A stretch of DNA of 64,000 nucleotides, from the NCBI RefSeq assembly GCF_000835495.1, contig NW_015622543.1:5754619-5818618 (forward strand). The letters run 5' to 3'. The number at the start of each line of letters is the position of its first letter. The first letter of the stretch is position 1. Of this stretch, positions 1 to 10,580 are shown piece by piece. Made by a program: the position numbers and the translations under genes. The stretch is from Cladophialophora immunda (Eukaryota; Ascomycota; Eurotiomycetes; Chaetothyriales; Herpotrichiellaceae). The notes beneath the pieces were generated by a model. It did not search any database. It worked only from the letters and a program-made list of their open reading frames with translations, and had not been told where the DNA came from.

Positions 1-762
1 GAGGAGCTTTTGAAAGAAGCTGAATAAATATCCAGTCAGAATGTCAAGAGCCACTTTTTCCCTTGTCTGTTGTTAGATGGTGCAAGTGTAGTGGCCGGTT
101 GGCAAGGAAATACGTACTCGTTTTGTCAAGCCAATTCTTCACCAGCATATAGTTGACATCCTTATCCAACTTTTCGTTGGCTCCCTGAAGCAGAAGACGA
201 CATGCCATTTTTGTGTAGGATTCCCTCAGCACATTCGAATCTGCAGTACCTAGCTAGAAGATCGCGTTATATTTTTCTCCTTTTTTTGCATTCATGGGCT
301 GCTTTCACAATTTCACCGCCGCCCTTGTCTAAAATGGTGCTGTAGGGTAGGGTAAAACCTCCCTGAGGCAACCTGTTGAGTCAATACATTGAGCTGTCTC
401 CTTATTGCCTCGCTTGGGCTTAAAGTCTTCCTTAGGCTTGAGTTGGCGACAGCTGGAGTAGGTTTTGTGTGGGTATTCGATTGAGGATTAGGTCGATCAG
501 AAGGTAGAGGAGGTATTCCCGGACACTTGAACGGATCAGGTGGCGCGCCACTTGCGCGCATTTTGGTCAAAGAGATGTAAGCGAAATAATGAATGAGGCA
601 GTTGGCATTTAAACGAGAGCTATTCAAGGAGACAGAATAGGACGAGATCTCAATGGTAAAACAATCGGCGATTGCGCGTGTGGTGTTGTTGTGGTGGTGG
701 TGGCGGTGGCGCAGTGAGTGCCAATGTGGAAAGCGCTAAATTTGAGTCTACTACGTGATTGG
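1..762. other. Left edge, no supported gene
   Basis: Two short minus-strand open frames (44-232 and 313-627) lie here. Neither resembles a family I know and I could not join them by a convincing intron. A short GT-rich stretch at about 680-710 is low-complexity. Confidence 0.4.
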
Positions 763-1337
763 TCAGATGCATGACTCCACGTGACCGTAACAGGAATTGG
801 CCAATCGGATGAGTTTATCTACCCAGCCAATCAAATATGCGGCTTTTTGGAAACTTTTGCCCCGTATACCTGTTTCGCTTCGCTCAACAGGATAATTCTC
901 TTCTTTGAGAGTTTCGGCGTACTTCTGAAACAGTTCGAGCTGCTCTTTATACTTGTCGAGGATACCAATTATTCTGTGCGCGCAGATTCGGATTCTGCCC
1001 AGTACTAGACCCATCGAATAGTTAGCTTCCACACTAAGGCCCGTTCTCACATCTACAAGTACGGAGTAGTTCTCGTGCACTAGTTCCTACTGACCTTTAC
1101 GGCGAGATAGGCCCCTCCTGATACAAGACCGAGGGCAATTGAACGAGCAGGTAGTGCCGCCGTGAACAGATACAATATCTTCTGCAGAATGTCGAAGAAT
1201 GAGCTGATCTGAAGGAGCATTCCTCGCAGCTTGCCCTGGGCAGAGTGTTGCAGCCTCTTTCTTAAGTCGTCATCCGAGGCCACTCGTCGAGCCTTTCGAC
1301 GAGTGGCCTCCAAATACTTTTTAAATCCGAAAAGCAT
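763..1337 (-). pseudogene. Remnant of an NLR/STAND-type N-terminal domain
   Basis: Two minus-strand frames meet at about 1080-1083. The first ends in a TAG just after the residues KVSRN, and the second opens one base out of register and runs on as a helical, Leu-rich sequence to 763. Read together (about 190 residues) they resemble the helical N-terminal region found ahead of NACHT or ankyrin modules in fungal NLR-like proteins (DUF7708-like). That family match is from memory and weak. No nucleotide-binding domain follows. The joint is a one-base slip; GTCAG...TAG there is far too short for an intron. The region contains a perfect 15-bp inverted repeat (1276-1310). Most likely a broken fragment. 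Confidence 0.35.
1276..1310. repeat. Perfect 15-bp inverted repeat, 5-nt loop
   Basis: The arm at 1276-1290 (GAGGCCACTCGTCGA) is exactly reverse-complemented at 1296-1310, separated by GCCTT. It lies inside the NLR-like remnant and encodes a symmetric Arg-rich stretch on the minus strand. The stem is GC-rich and would fold as a stable hairpin in RNA or extrude in DNA. Confidence 0.9.
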
Positions 1338-1356
1338 TGATCGGATAAGAAAGGGC

Positions 1357-2040
1357 TCACTTCACAATACGACACCGATACTTGCGGTGCAGCAGTTGCG
1401 GCTCATCGATTATGTTGAGGATTTTCTTGATCAAAGGGGTCCTCCATCAAATGTTATATCTGAATCATGTCAGGGGTCAGGCCATTCGAGACGGGCTGTC
1501 GATTTCTGTGCATACCGTCTGTGAAATTTTCAGCATGGAATTAGAGAGTTAGGCAGTACGACTTACTGTGGGCACCACGAAGGGGGAGGTCAAAGTGCAA
1601 GGGGTCGTTGACATCGATGACCTCTCCAACATTGATCGGAGGGCCGTTCCTCCTGAACTGTGTAAGTGAGTGGACCGCTTCAAAGGAAAGCATCGGGCCA
1701 GTTACCCGACAGTCGAAGCATATAACTCTCTCGACATTCAGAGCCTGCTTCAGAAACTGCTCCGTCTCTAATTGATAACGTACAACCTCTGAATGTGTGA
1801 GCTGGTCCTCCTTGGGAGGGAAGTAAAGTTGTATCGGAAGCTCTCGAAGCCATACTGAGCAAGGCTCACGTCTTTTAACAGTTGAATATCATGGATAACG
1901 GTGCTTTTCAGCACCCAATCCAGAGTATGCAAAGTTCTGTCAACCTTTAGGCCTGGAGATATATTGACAGCAAAAGGCCGTTCCGTGAGGAATCTAGGAT
2001 CATCGACAATATACTCGATGTGTATCTCAATAGGTTCCAT
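1357..2040 (-). pseudogene. CmcJ/NvfI-like non-heme oxidoreductase remnant, two frameshifts
   Basis: The ATG is at 2040. The first about 75 residues match the style of CmcJ/NvfI-family proteins: an N-terminal strand, then DIQ...YGFESF. At about 1814-1816 the frame breaks; one more base there would continue into a helix and a strand reading VERVICFDC. A plausible intron (1460-1566, GTAAGT...CAG) leads into a segment with His, Asp and a GG turn, where the family keeps its metal-binding His-x-Asp. At about 1433-1435 a second one-base slip creates a TGA. After that the frame reads only to a stop at 1357, well short of the family's usual 280-350 residues. I infer a pseudogene truncated next to the NLR-like remnant. 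The family assignment is by pattern recall, not by alignment. Confidence 0.45.
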
Positions 2041-2294
2041 TTTGCCTCGACATCGAAAAACTCAAACTTGAAGAAAATTGACAAAGATCTAAAGCAATCA
2101 GAAGGCTAAATGGGGTCAGGGATTCGATCAGTGCTATCAACCTGATGTAGAACGTGTCACCACACCTCGAGTTGGGCAACGTGATTAGCTTCACGTTTGA
2201 ATGACCAACGGGTGAGGTGAGGTCGGAATGGCACACGTGCAGGTCTTGGAGAGGCTGCCTTTTTGTCACAACAGGCATAGGCACTGCAGCCACC

Positions 2295-2327
2295 GTCTCT
2301 TGCCGTTTCTTGCCGTCTCTTGCCGTC
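2295..2327. repeat. Three-copy 10-bp tandem repeat
   Basis: CGTYTCTTGC is repeated three times in direct orientation (the middle copy has T for C), followed by CGTC. It lies between the CmcJ-like remnant and the amidase, in a region with no supported gene. Confidence 0.8.
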
Positions 2328-2630
2328 AAAGGGAGTTAATGCTTGGACCTGGGCTCTGTGACCTGTCACTCCCTTTGTGGTACAGTTATCTCACCCAGGA
2401 AATACTCCCCGGAGACGTGACATGCAATAGACCCACTGGAGCAGTCCAGCTTTCTGCCCTTACAATCGAGCCTTACAAACAAGAACCGCAATCAAATCAA
2501 CGCTGCCCCTTCTTATACCCAGGTCGGCCTTCTTCCTGGCCGAAAACTCCCGAAGTCTACGACGCCCTACCTCTTCCCTGTTGACGGAGGCAGAGACCTA
2601 GACTAACAACCAAAGAAAGAAAATACGAAG

Positions 2631-4505
2631 ATGGCAACTAAGAGTATACCACTGGGAGTTCAAGGATACAGGACAAAGGAGCTGATCTATGCACAGTCGA
2701 TTTGCTGACTCTCAGCGCGGCCGATCTACGAGGACTCCTTAGTCGGGGCGTTGTTTCCAGCGTGGAAATCACGAGCAGGTACCTCGACCAGATTGAAAAG
2801 CACAATCATGCGGGATTGAATCTTAATGCCGTCATCTCAACACCTCCCCGAGACAAAGTCCTGGCCCTCGCTCAAGAGTTAGACAACGAACGACAGCGCG
2901 GAGTCATTCGCAGCCCTCTTCATGGAATTCCCATTCTTCTCAAGGTATCACATCTGACGGCTCCTGCTCTTCGTCGCCAAACTGACAGATGCAGGATGCT
3001 TACTGCACCCCAACCTTGGATATGCCCACAACTTGTGGTAACTTTGCACTGGCAGAAGCAAAAGCCAAGTCAAATGCCAAGGTCGTGGACAAATTGCTCG
3101 TTGCAGGGTTGATTGTCATTGGAAAGGCCAATCTATCGGTAAGTACATTCCCCTGGATTGACTCTTACAACACCTTGAACGCTAAGTCTCTGTTAGGAAC
3201 TAGGTAGTCTAAAGGGAGCCTGGTTAATGGCGGGATGGTCTGCTGTGGGCGGTCAGGTAAGGTACTATGACATTGGTGGTAGAAATTGGCCAACAGCGAC
3301 TTCTAGACGCAGAATCCATACGTCAAAGGAGGGGTTGTCCCGGACTCACCATGGCTGGGACAGACGGTAAGACCGACCACTTCTCTCGCCTCAGCTTCTT
3401 ATCTGTCTATAGACACCCGCCGGTTCATCATCTGGTAGTGCTGCCGGCGTTGCGGCTGGTTTCGCGCCTTTGTCACTCGGAACTGAATCAGATGGCTCAA
3501 TCATTATGCCTGCTGCCCGTGCAGGTCTCTATGCCCTGAAGATCACGAATGGGGCGGTCGACAACACAGGAGTCCAGCCTGCATCACCACAGTTTGATTG
3601 CCTTGGCGGGTTTTCAAGGAACGCTATTGACCAAGCTCATCTCGTTGCTATAATGCAAGGGCATCACCCAGAAAAATATCTACCCTTGAATTCGTCCTGG
3701 ACCGGTCTCAAAATTGGGTTCTCAGACCCAACAAAGTGGCGGTCATATCCTTCAGCAATGGAGACCGTCGAAAGCTTCTGGCAACAAACCGACAACGCCA
3801 TGTATGCGGCTGCGGAGAAAATTCGATCCCTCGGCGGCAAAGTCGTTCACTCAGTTCCGGTGCCATCCTGGGATGAGATCACTCAGGCCATGCCTGACAT
3901 GGAGGAAATGGAAGACTTGAGTGGTACCAAGTACTCCTACAACTACAACCTTGTCAGAAACTAACCATCCACACTAGCATACGCATTCCGCCATTGCTTC
4001 AACGATTTTCTAGCAAACTTCGAAGGTGCACCACAGTCCATTGCAGAGCTCGTTGACTTCAACAAGAAACATGCGAGTAAAGAGTTCACATCTCGTGAGT
4101 TTCTTCCTTGCACTATATCTTGAATATTCGCTAAAGTCTTTAGGTAATGACAATCAGAAGTTCTTGGAGACTGCAAAAGACGACAATACCACCAAAGAAG
4201 TCTTTGACAGAAATCTGAAAGCACTCCGAGACTTCGCTTCCGGCAAAATGAAGAGCCTCCTAAAGGAATACGACCTAGATGTCATCTTGGGCCCCTGTGA
4301 CTCCCGCACAGGCAGTGTTGGGTCGGCTGCGGGTTTCCCTGTCGGTAACCTTCCGTTGGGGTTTGCGGACTTCAACGGGCGAGGTTTCTCGCTCCACATG
4401 CTGGCGCCGGAGAACGAAGAGGCGAAGATGCTCCAGATCATGGCAGCGTGGGAGGCTACGTTTCCTGAGGGTGTCCGTCCACCGCCTCTCCTGGTCGAGA
4501 AGTAA
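2631..4505 (+). CDS. Amidase-signature family hydrolase
   Basis: An amidase-signature enzyme, hydrolysing C-N amide bonds with a Ser-Ser-Lys triad. Exons by eye: 2631-2643, 2697-2944, 2995-3138, 3197-3256, 3307-3366, 3413-3923, 3978-4094 and 4144-4505, all GT-AG and phase-consistent. Seen in sequence: HGIPILLK with the catalytic Lys, PTTCGNFAL, the Gly/Ser motif AGSSSGSAAGVAAG with the cis-Ser, and GTESDGSI with the nucleophile Ser, then the usual C-terminal region ending PPPLLVEK. The 5' end is uncertain. The short first exon requires a 53-nt intron (2644-2696); otherwise the segment is coding and the gene carries a one-base frameshift near 2695. It sits among decayed genes and beside an alpha/beta hydrolase. 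The substrate cannot be told. Confidence 0.8.
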
Positions 4506-4971
4506 GCCAACCGTCTTCTTGTTCATACCTGTGCTCTTTGCTCTACAGGAACGGGCAATAATGAAGGTCTGTTGGACTCAGTGATTTTGGACCCTCTCTA
4601 TGACATTATTGCCGATGGGTCACCGTGGTTGCTTGAGTGGCCCGGCTCGCGGGCTTTGATACAACGGTGGTGGCATGGAACCGGGCTGACATGACGTTCA
4701 CTTAGACGCCTTTCCTCTCATGGCAGTCATATCAGCATCCAAGTTTTATTTTTGCTTCTTCTAGCGCTGTTTGCGTACTTATGGAAGCGACCGAGAAAGC
4801 CACCTTGGAATGGATCGTCTCCATAGAGCCCTTGGCCTGTGTGCCAATCGTCTAAAACTATGCACACTGCACATGGCAATTTTGCGTGACCAGCTTGACT
4901 GTGACTTGAGAGCTTGAGGCCAATGTCTCGGCTTCTGGCGCAGTACTGCATCTACATACGAACCCGACGAC
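4506..4971. other. Convergent 3' intergenic region
   Basis: This lies between the 3' ends of the amidase and the alpha/beta hydrolase. No gene, repeat or RNA feature seen. Confidence 0.5.
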
Positions 4972-5878
4972 TCATTTCGAAGCACATTTTTCTCCCAATC
5001 CCACGATCCAATCGATAGTAGCTTGCTTGTATGTCCAGTTCGGAACATGATCAGCCTGGATCCTCGTCACGTCCACCTTCCTCCCGCTCTCCTTCTCAAT
5101 CAAGTCAATCCCAGCGCGTTGAACGCTTGCGGGGATGCACAAGTCCTGTTCACAGAGCAGATACGAGCAGGGAATGTCTTTGTAATCAGCGTAAGTCAGC
5201 GGATTCTCAAAGCTCACAGCAGAGTGCTTTGGGAATTTCTTGACCCAGGCTGTCCCTTCTTCCAACGGCAGGGATGAGAAGCAGATTGCCGCGGTGGATT
5301 CGGGTCGGTAGTGCTCCATCCATCCATCCTCCTATCATTTCAGTTAGTCCATGTGGACCTGAACACAACCAGGAGTACTTCATGCATCAGGTTTGAAGGA
5401 GCAAAATGGAGAACAAGGGCGCAACTGTTTGCTGGGGACATACGTGGACTTTCATGTCGACTTTGTGCTCATCCGGAGCTTCGGCTAGTATGCTCCTCGC
5501 ATTTGCACCCAACGCAGGCACCAAGCATGTCAGGTATGCGAGATTGACCAGACCGCCGGGCTCCCCCTGCTTTCGCCTCTCCTCTTTCCCCAGTCCTTTC
5601 GTGCACTGAGACACCGGAATTCCCGAATACGAGTGTGCAATGAGAATCACATCTTTCCCTTCATCTGCAAGCGCCTTGACCTCCTTTGCTATAAAGTCGG
5701 CATCATCGTACATTGTGGGTGGCTTCCCTGGTCGACCTTCGAGAGTCCTCAGGCCCACACTGGGAATGTGGAGGCCTTTGATGTCGTAGCCTTTTGCGCG
5801 CACGGCGTCAAATACTGGGTCGTAGTACTCAGGCAGTACGAAGGAGCCAGGTACTAGAAGAATTGACGGCTTGGACAT
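4972..5878 (-). CDS. Alpha/beta hydrolase (AB hydrolase-1 type)
   Basis: A predicted 264-residue soluble alpha/beta hydrolase. Two exons, 5444-5878 and 4972-5331, are joined by a 112-nt GTATGT...TAG intron in phase 0. The protein opens with a strand and an oxyanion-loop segment, SILLVPGSFVLPEYYDP. The nucleophile elbow is AHSYSG, with Ser flanked by His and Tyr. The C-terminal part has CEQD and QADHVPNW, the likely acid and catalytic His. A start 12 nt upstream (5890) is also in frame. Small hydrolases of this kind are common in fungal secondary-metabolite and xenobiotic loci. It looks intact, unlike several neighbours. Substrate unknown. Confidence 0.8.
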
Positions 5879-6513
5879 GTTTGAGATCATGAAATCATCC
5901 AGAAATGTGTAAAATTTTTTCTGGTCGTCGGTGATTCTTGAACCCCTTTTGTAGAAGATGTTGTGTCAACCAACAGCTTGCTTCCCCATCGGACTATTTG
6001 GAGGTTATGAACTCTTCTTAAGAGCGTCGAAGACCCCAAAACATCTGCGCATAACTCGCCAAGGAACAGGCTGCTGACCAAAAGCCCACAGGTACGCGTG
6101 GTACTGCGTGGTCAGAAGGTGGAGAGAATAGGATGTGTATTCAACCGAAACCACGCTTTTGACCTTGCAGGGCTCTGTAGTAGCTTCTGGGCGGGAACGT
6201 TTTTCGTCCGTCAGTTTCGGCCGTCGTTTCAAGCGTTATTTCGGTGATCGGACGGTACACGATCCCCATTAGGTGGTGGAGGTGGCCAGGACCAGGTCAT
6301 CTGTAGTTTCCGTATTTGTCTCTGCGATTTGGCTCGCTCGGATTGAGATGATCAGCCGTGGCAAGGTTCAAAGGCTGGAAGGCACCTTTCACGAGAATCA
6401 TCTTAGTGGGTTAACAATAACAGCGCTCTTAATTTAACCAGACAGGAGTCGAAAATTCCTCTCGTGATACTGGATTCTTCGCATTTCTCCCAATTAGTCG
6501 GTAGGTTACCAAA
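5879..6513. other. Intergenic, no supported gene
   Basis: This is the upstream side of the hydrolase and downstream side of the bZIP remnant. A minus-strand frame at 6005-6232 has no recognisable features. Confidence 0.4.
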
Positions 6514-7315
6514 TCAATGAAAAAGAAAACCCCATCTCTCCTCAAAGCTCTTCGTCATGGCCCACGCGTTCGGATCCCAGCTCGCGGCCCCCGGTTTAAT
6601 TACGAAGCTCTCCTTGGTGAAGATATCAGCAAAGAACTCCTCCTCATTGAAGCCTTGACAGCTGAGGCGAATGGCGTGTCTCTCATTGTCGGGAATGGAA
6701 AGCGATCAATCCAGGGAACATGGAGAACCTTCATTTGGAGCTCGGTGGGGTGGAGGCTTAAGGGAACCTGCTCAGTACAAGGAGGCAACAGGATAGGTAT
6801 CTGAATGCCGCAGCGAAGCCCTAGAGCCATCCCGTTATCGAAGAGTGCGGCAAGAACCGACGACACGCGGTTGGATAAGTGGTCCGGGTCTGTCTCAGCG
6901 CCTGGAGGGCTGGGCCCTGACAACGGTGGGGACGATGAAGAGGTAGCCAGCGACGGTGGGCAAGTATGGTTCGATGTTTGGTCCACGATGAACGTTCCTT
7001 CTTGGTCGATCGAAGCTGTTGGTCCATGTAGAACAATGCGATCCCCGCGCTGGACATCTGCAGAAGAGGATTCTTGGCCTCCAGCACCACACCCGGAGTT
7101 CGCCACACGTTTCCCTATTTTACAAACACGTCAGGCGACTTGCATTTGCAGTTTGGGATCATGCGAGTGCCCTTACTCCTCGCTCGCTGAGCCAGGCGGT
7201 CCTCGATCCGCTTCCGTTGGTTCTTGTCCTGCACATTGCACCAGGCCTCTGATTCAATCTGGATGTTAGTGGTCATTATTCCCCCGTAGGGCGTCAATTC
7301 ACCGGCCTCAAGCAT
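6514..7315 (-). pseudogene. bZIP transcription factor with DUF3425, frameshifted
   Basis: Exon 1 (7177-7315) carries the start of a basic region. A 62-nt intron (7115-7176, GTAAGG...TAG) completes it to RLAQRARRKR, the usual fungal DUF3425-bZIP basic motif. Exon 2 runs through a Ser/Pro linker into the DUF3425 core, where LHVPWIDRFPFPTMRD is clear. At about 6670-6677 the frame slips by one base and soon stops. In the other frame the domain's conserved tail continues (GFNEEEFFADIF, then a GAASWDPNAW segment) to a stop at 6514. So the whole domain is there but split. If real, the regulator would lose its last about 50 residues. The start could also be an internal ATG at about 7276. As a cluster-embedded bZIP it may once have controlled the surrounding genes. 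Confidence 0.7.
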
Positions 7316-7991
7316 GGCTCTCGTGGTGTGTGTTCATTCGTACTATGCATGGAGAGGAGAAGATGGGAAGTCTAGGTAAGCTTTCGAGACCGATGCAGGC
7401 GAGTTTCGTGTCATGGGCCGTACTATTTCCCAGAAGAGGTTAAAAGGCATTTCTGACCCTGCATAAGGTTGTCGACAGTATAGAGTTTCTGACCTTGCAG
7501 CTCAGCAGACTCCTCAGCCTCGGAACTTTCCTTTCCTGGATGATGCACCAGTGGAGCCTCTCCTTTCGTCTGGCAATGCCTCACAGCTGGAATCTCTCCA
7601 GAATGAATCAGCAGCCTCTTCTGTAGCCTTCCACGAACATAATGACATGCATACGACGACTTCTCCGTACTTTTTAATGCATGCATGGGCACTTGTAGAC
7701 GACTAAGGACATAAGCGAAAACTGTGTTGAGGGTTGCTCTCTGGCTCTGGATTTCGCTAATTCATTGTTCTCAATGGGTAATTTCAAGGCACTATAGACA
7801 CGTGGCTCCCTTCTGCTCCGAGTAACCTCTCAGCCTCGGCCGTTGCCAATTAGACGCAAAAGTACTTAGAACCCAATCGTGAACTATTTTTGAGCGGAGT
7901 ATCCCTCAAGAGCTTTTCTCAGAGCCGCAGTAAGAGACATCTACTACTTTGCAGCATTGTTCTGTGCTCGGCTTACGTTTCATATCTCACA
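7316..7991. other. Divergent promoter region, bZIP remnant / monooxygenase
   Basis: This separates the divergent bZIP and flavin monooxygenase genes. Two CCTCGG hexamers occur (about 7518 and 7834). A minus-strand frame at 7423-7692 is not recognisable as a protein family. Confidence 0.4.
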
Positions 7992-9839
7992 ATGGCTTAC
8001 ACAAATGGTGTCACGAATGGTGTTTCGCAACCTGATCACACAGCCATCGTCATCAGAGCGGGTATAAGTGGTGTGCGAATGCTGTATGAGCTTCGCAAGC
8101 GTGGCATTGACGGCAAATGCTTTGAAGCTGGCTCAGGGGTCGGCGGGGTATGTGTCTGAACCTTTTCAACGTTCGAGTAAACACTGACTCCAAGCTTTAC
8201 TCGACGTCAGACGTGGTTTTGGAATCGCTATCCCGGAGCGAGAGCCGACAGTGAAGTCTGGATATACATAATCTCGTTCCTCGAGGATATTGGGATGCAA
8301 ACAAAGTGGAAAGAACGGTTCCCCACTCAGCGAGACCTGGAGGCGTATTTGAACCAGGTGGTTGACTTCCTCGATCTCCGGAGGAATATCGAATTCAATA
8401 CTCGGGTCGCCTCAGCTCATTATGATGAAGCACGAAACTTTTGGAAGGTGACTACCGCCCATGGTAAATCCTATACCTGTACTTACCTCGTGACCGCCAC
8501 CGGTCCGCTGTCAGCACCAATCAAGCCGCCCTTCCCGGGGCTCGATACATTCAAAGGGGAATGATACCACACAGGTCTTTGGCCGGACAGAAAAGTCGAC
8601 TTCACAAATAAACGGATCGGCATCTTTGGGACCGGTGCTACCGGTGTTCAGATTATTCCGATTGTGGCACACGCTGCTCAGAGACTTACGGTCTTTCAGC
8701 GAACGCCCAACTATGTTCTTCCGGGTCGTAATTTTCTTTTCACCGAGGACCAAGAATGTGAGATCAAAAACGACTTTCGAGGAATCGCGGAACGCGCCCG
8801 GGCACAACCATTCGGGGCCGATATACCTGTTGTTAATCGCAGCTCTCTTGACATTGAGGACGATGAGACCCTCCGGCAAATTCTTGACTATGGTTGGGAA
8901 AGAGGAGGCTTTCGATACGTTTTCGAAACCGTCGACGATATGATGACGAATGCGGATTGCAACAAGAAAGCGAGCGAGTTTCTATGCCAGAAAATACGGG
9001 CCATTGTGCAAGATCCAGCTACCGCGGAGACACTGTGCCCTTACTATCCCCTCATGTGTAAGCGGCCACCGTTGGGACATTTTTATTACGAAACATTCAA
9101 TAGAGCGAATGTTGAGCTCGTGGACCTCAAGAAAGATCCAGTTCAGGAAATCACTCCCACCGGCGCCCGAACTCTCAGTAAAGAGTTTGAGCTGGACAGT
9201 ATCATTTTTGCAATTGGTGAGTTCGATGGCTTTTAGGCGGTTTCGGTTCCCCCCGCCCCCTTTCCAACTATCCATTTCCTCCTCTTCCTAAAAATTTGTC
9301 CTTCCTTTCCGTTTTTGCCATTTTTTCAGACTGAGCTTATAGTGAATGCAGGTTTCGATGCCGTTACCGGTCCGCTTGACGCCATTGACATTCGGGGCAC
9401 GGATGGGCAGTATCTCAAAGACTATAGGAAAACGAACCTGGAGACTGCCTACGGGATTACCCATGCTGGATTTCCCAACCTCTTCATGATATTGGGACCG
9501 CAATCCGCATGGGCCAATCTCCCGACCATAGTCGACCACACTGCAGATTGGATAGGGAGAACGATCCAGCACATGCGCGTCAACGGACTGAATCGGATCG
9601 AGACCAAGAAGGAGGTTGCTCGCGCATGGGCTGAAAAGGTCGACCGAGCATTTTCCTCCACGCTGATGGAAGAGGGCGCGAAACAGACAGGGGCGTGGCA
9701 CGTGGGCGGGAATGTGGAAGACAAGACGGTGCGTTGCTACTACTACTACTTTGGGGGCGTTCCTCAGTATATTGCGCAGTGTGAGGATGAGATATCATCG
9801 GGCTATCCGGGTTATACGTTTTCGAACGCTTCGATGTGA
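7992..9839 (+). pseudogene. Baeyer-Villiger-type flavin monooxygenase with internal stop
   Basis: Three exons (7992-8147, 8211-9216 and 9352-9839) give 550 codons, the normal length for fungal BVMOs. Recognisable parts are the N-terminal FAD Rossmann loop, the NRYPGARADSE segment, the BVMO fingerprint around 8550-8590, the NADPH Rossmann motif GTGATGVQ, an ATG-like FAIGFDAVTG and a C-terminal YYYYFGGVPQY. Two lesions sit at essential points. The codon for the Trp expected in the fingerprint (FKGE-x-YHTGLWP) is TGA at 8562-8564, and the first Gly of the FAD motif is Arg (AGA, 8055-8057; RAGISG instead of GAGISG). Both differ from the expected codon by one G-to-A change. Everything downstream of the stop is well conserved, so the loss looks recent, or the stop is recoded. 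Confidence 0.85.
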
Positions 9840-10074
9840 GCACATCAGGTTGTCGCCGATGGAAGAGCTCTCTAGACCTGAAATGTTGACGATCCTCCTC
9901 CCAATATTGTGACTCTATTACCCAAACTCTCTCAACGAGAATAGCGAGGGTAGCAAGCATCTCAAGGGATAAAATTTCGAAGTTCAAATGGTACCGACGA
10001 TGACAAGTCTATTGATACTATTGACAGTCTTTACACACTGTGGTTACCGGGGAATATAGAGACGTTGTCAACCT
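9840..10074. other. Short intergenic segment
   Basis: No gene or repeat seen. Confidence 0.4.
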
Positions 10075-10580
10075 TCAGATCTCCATGGCTAACGCCGCCA
10101 GCATGCAGGATTTCAAGCCCAGCAGCAATTTGATCGGCCTGTCCGAGTTTGTCACGGGGCCAGACTTTTGTCCTCCAACAGATGGTGTGACATGTTGCCG
10201 TGAGTACAAGTCCAGGTACAGGATGGAGAGGCTTAGACTAGCTTCCGCAGCCAGGCGGGTCCACGAGAGCCCGATGAGGTCGACAATGGTGGGATGTCTG
10301 TGCCGGTCGTGCTGGAGAGCGTGCTGGATAGTGACGCGGCCTTCTCCTTCGTAAGCCTCAGCGGTGTCCAGAGCGGTGGCTTTCATCGAATGCTCTAGAC
10401 GTAGGATTCCTGGTCGGTGAAGTCAATCTTAGGCTCCATGTACACTGGAACAGACTCGTAGAGGAGGTCGGCGGGGAACTCCAAGCCGTATTGTCCTCGG
10501 CAGAAGTGTTGCATGCGAGGAAAGAGGAGCTGTTCCTCGTTAGTGTAGTCTGGGACCGGATGGAACTCAATCATCGACAC
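10075..10580 (-). pseudogene. Unrecognised enzyme-like fragment with a frameshift
   Basis: A minus-strand frame from 10580 reads about 60 residues (motif FPADLLYESVPVYMEP) and stops at a TAG near 10395. One base out of register, the adjoining frame continues as RLEHSMKATALDTAEAY and then DRHRHPTIVDLIGLSWTRL to about 10240, after which coding character fades. The two halves look like one protein interrupted by a one-base slip. I do not recognise the family and no start-to-end gene can be built. Confidence 0.3.

Noticed and set aside
6805..7269. 154-codon plus frame
   Set aside because: It is antisense to the bZIP exon, which carries recognisable basic and DUF3425 motifs.
763..10580. Blaming all left-end frameshifts on sequencing error
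   Set aside because: Some slips do lie in short homopolymers, but the stop codon and Gly-to-Arg change in the monooxygenase and the missing half of the CmcJ-like gene are not indel errors. Conserved genes elsewhere in the window are largely free of such slips.
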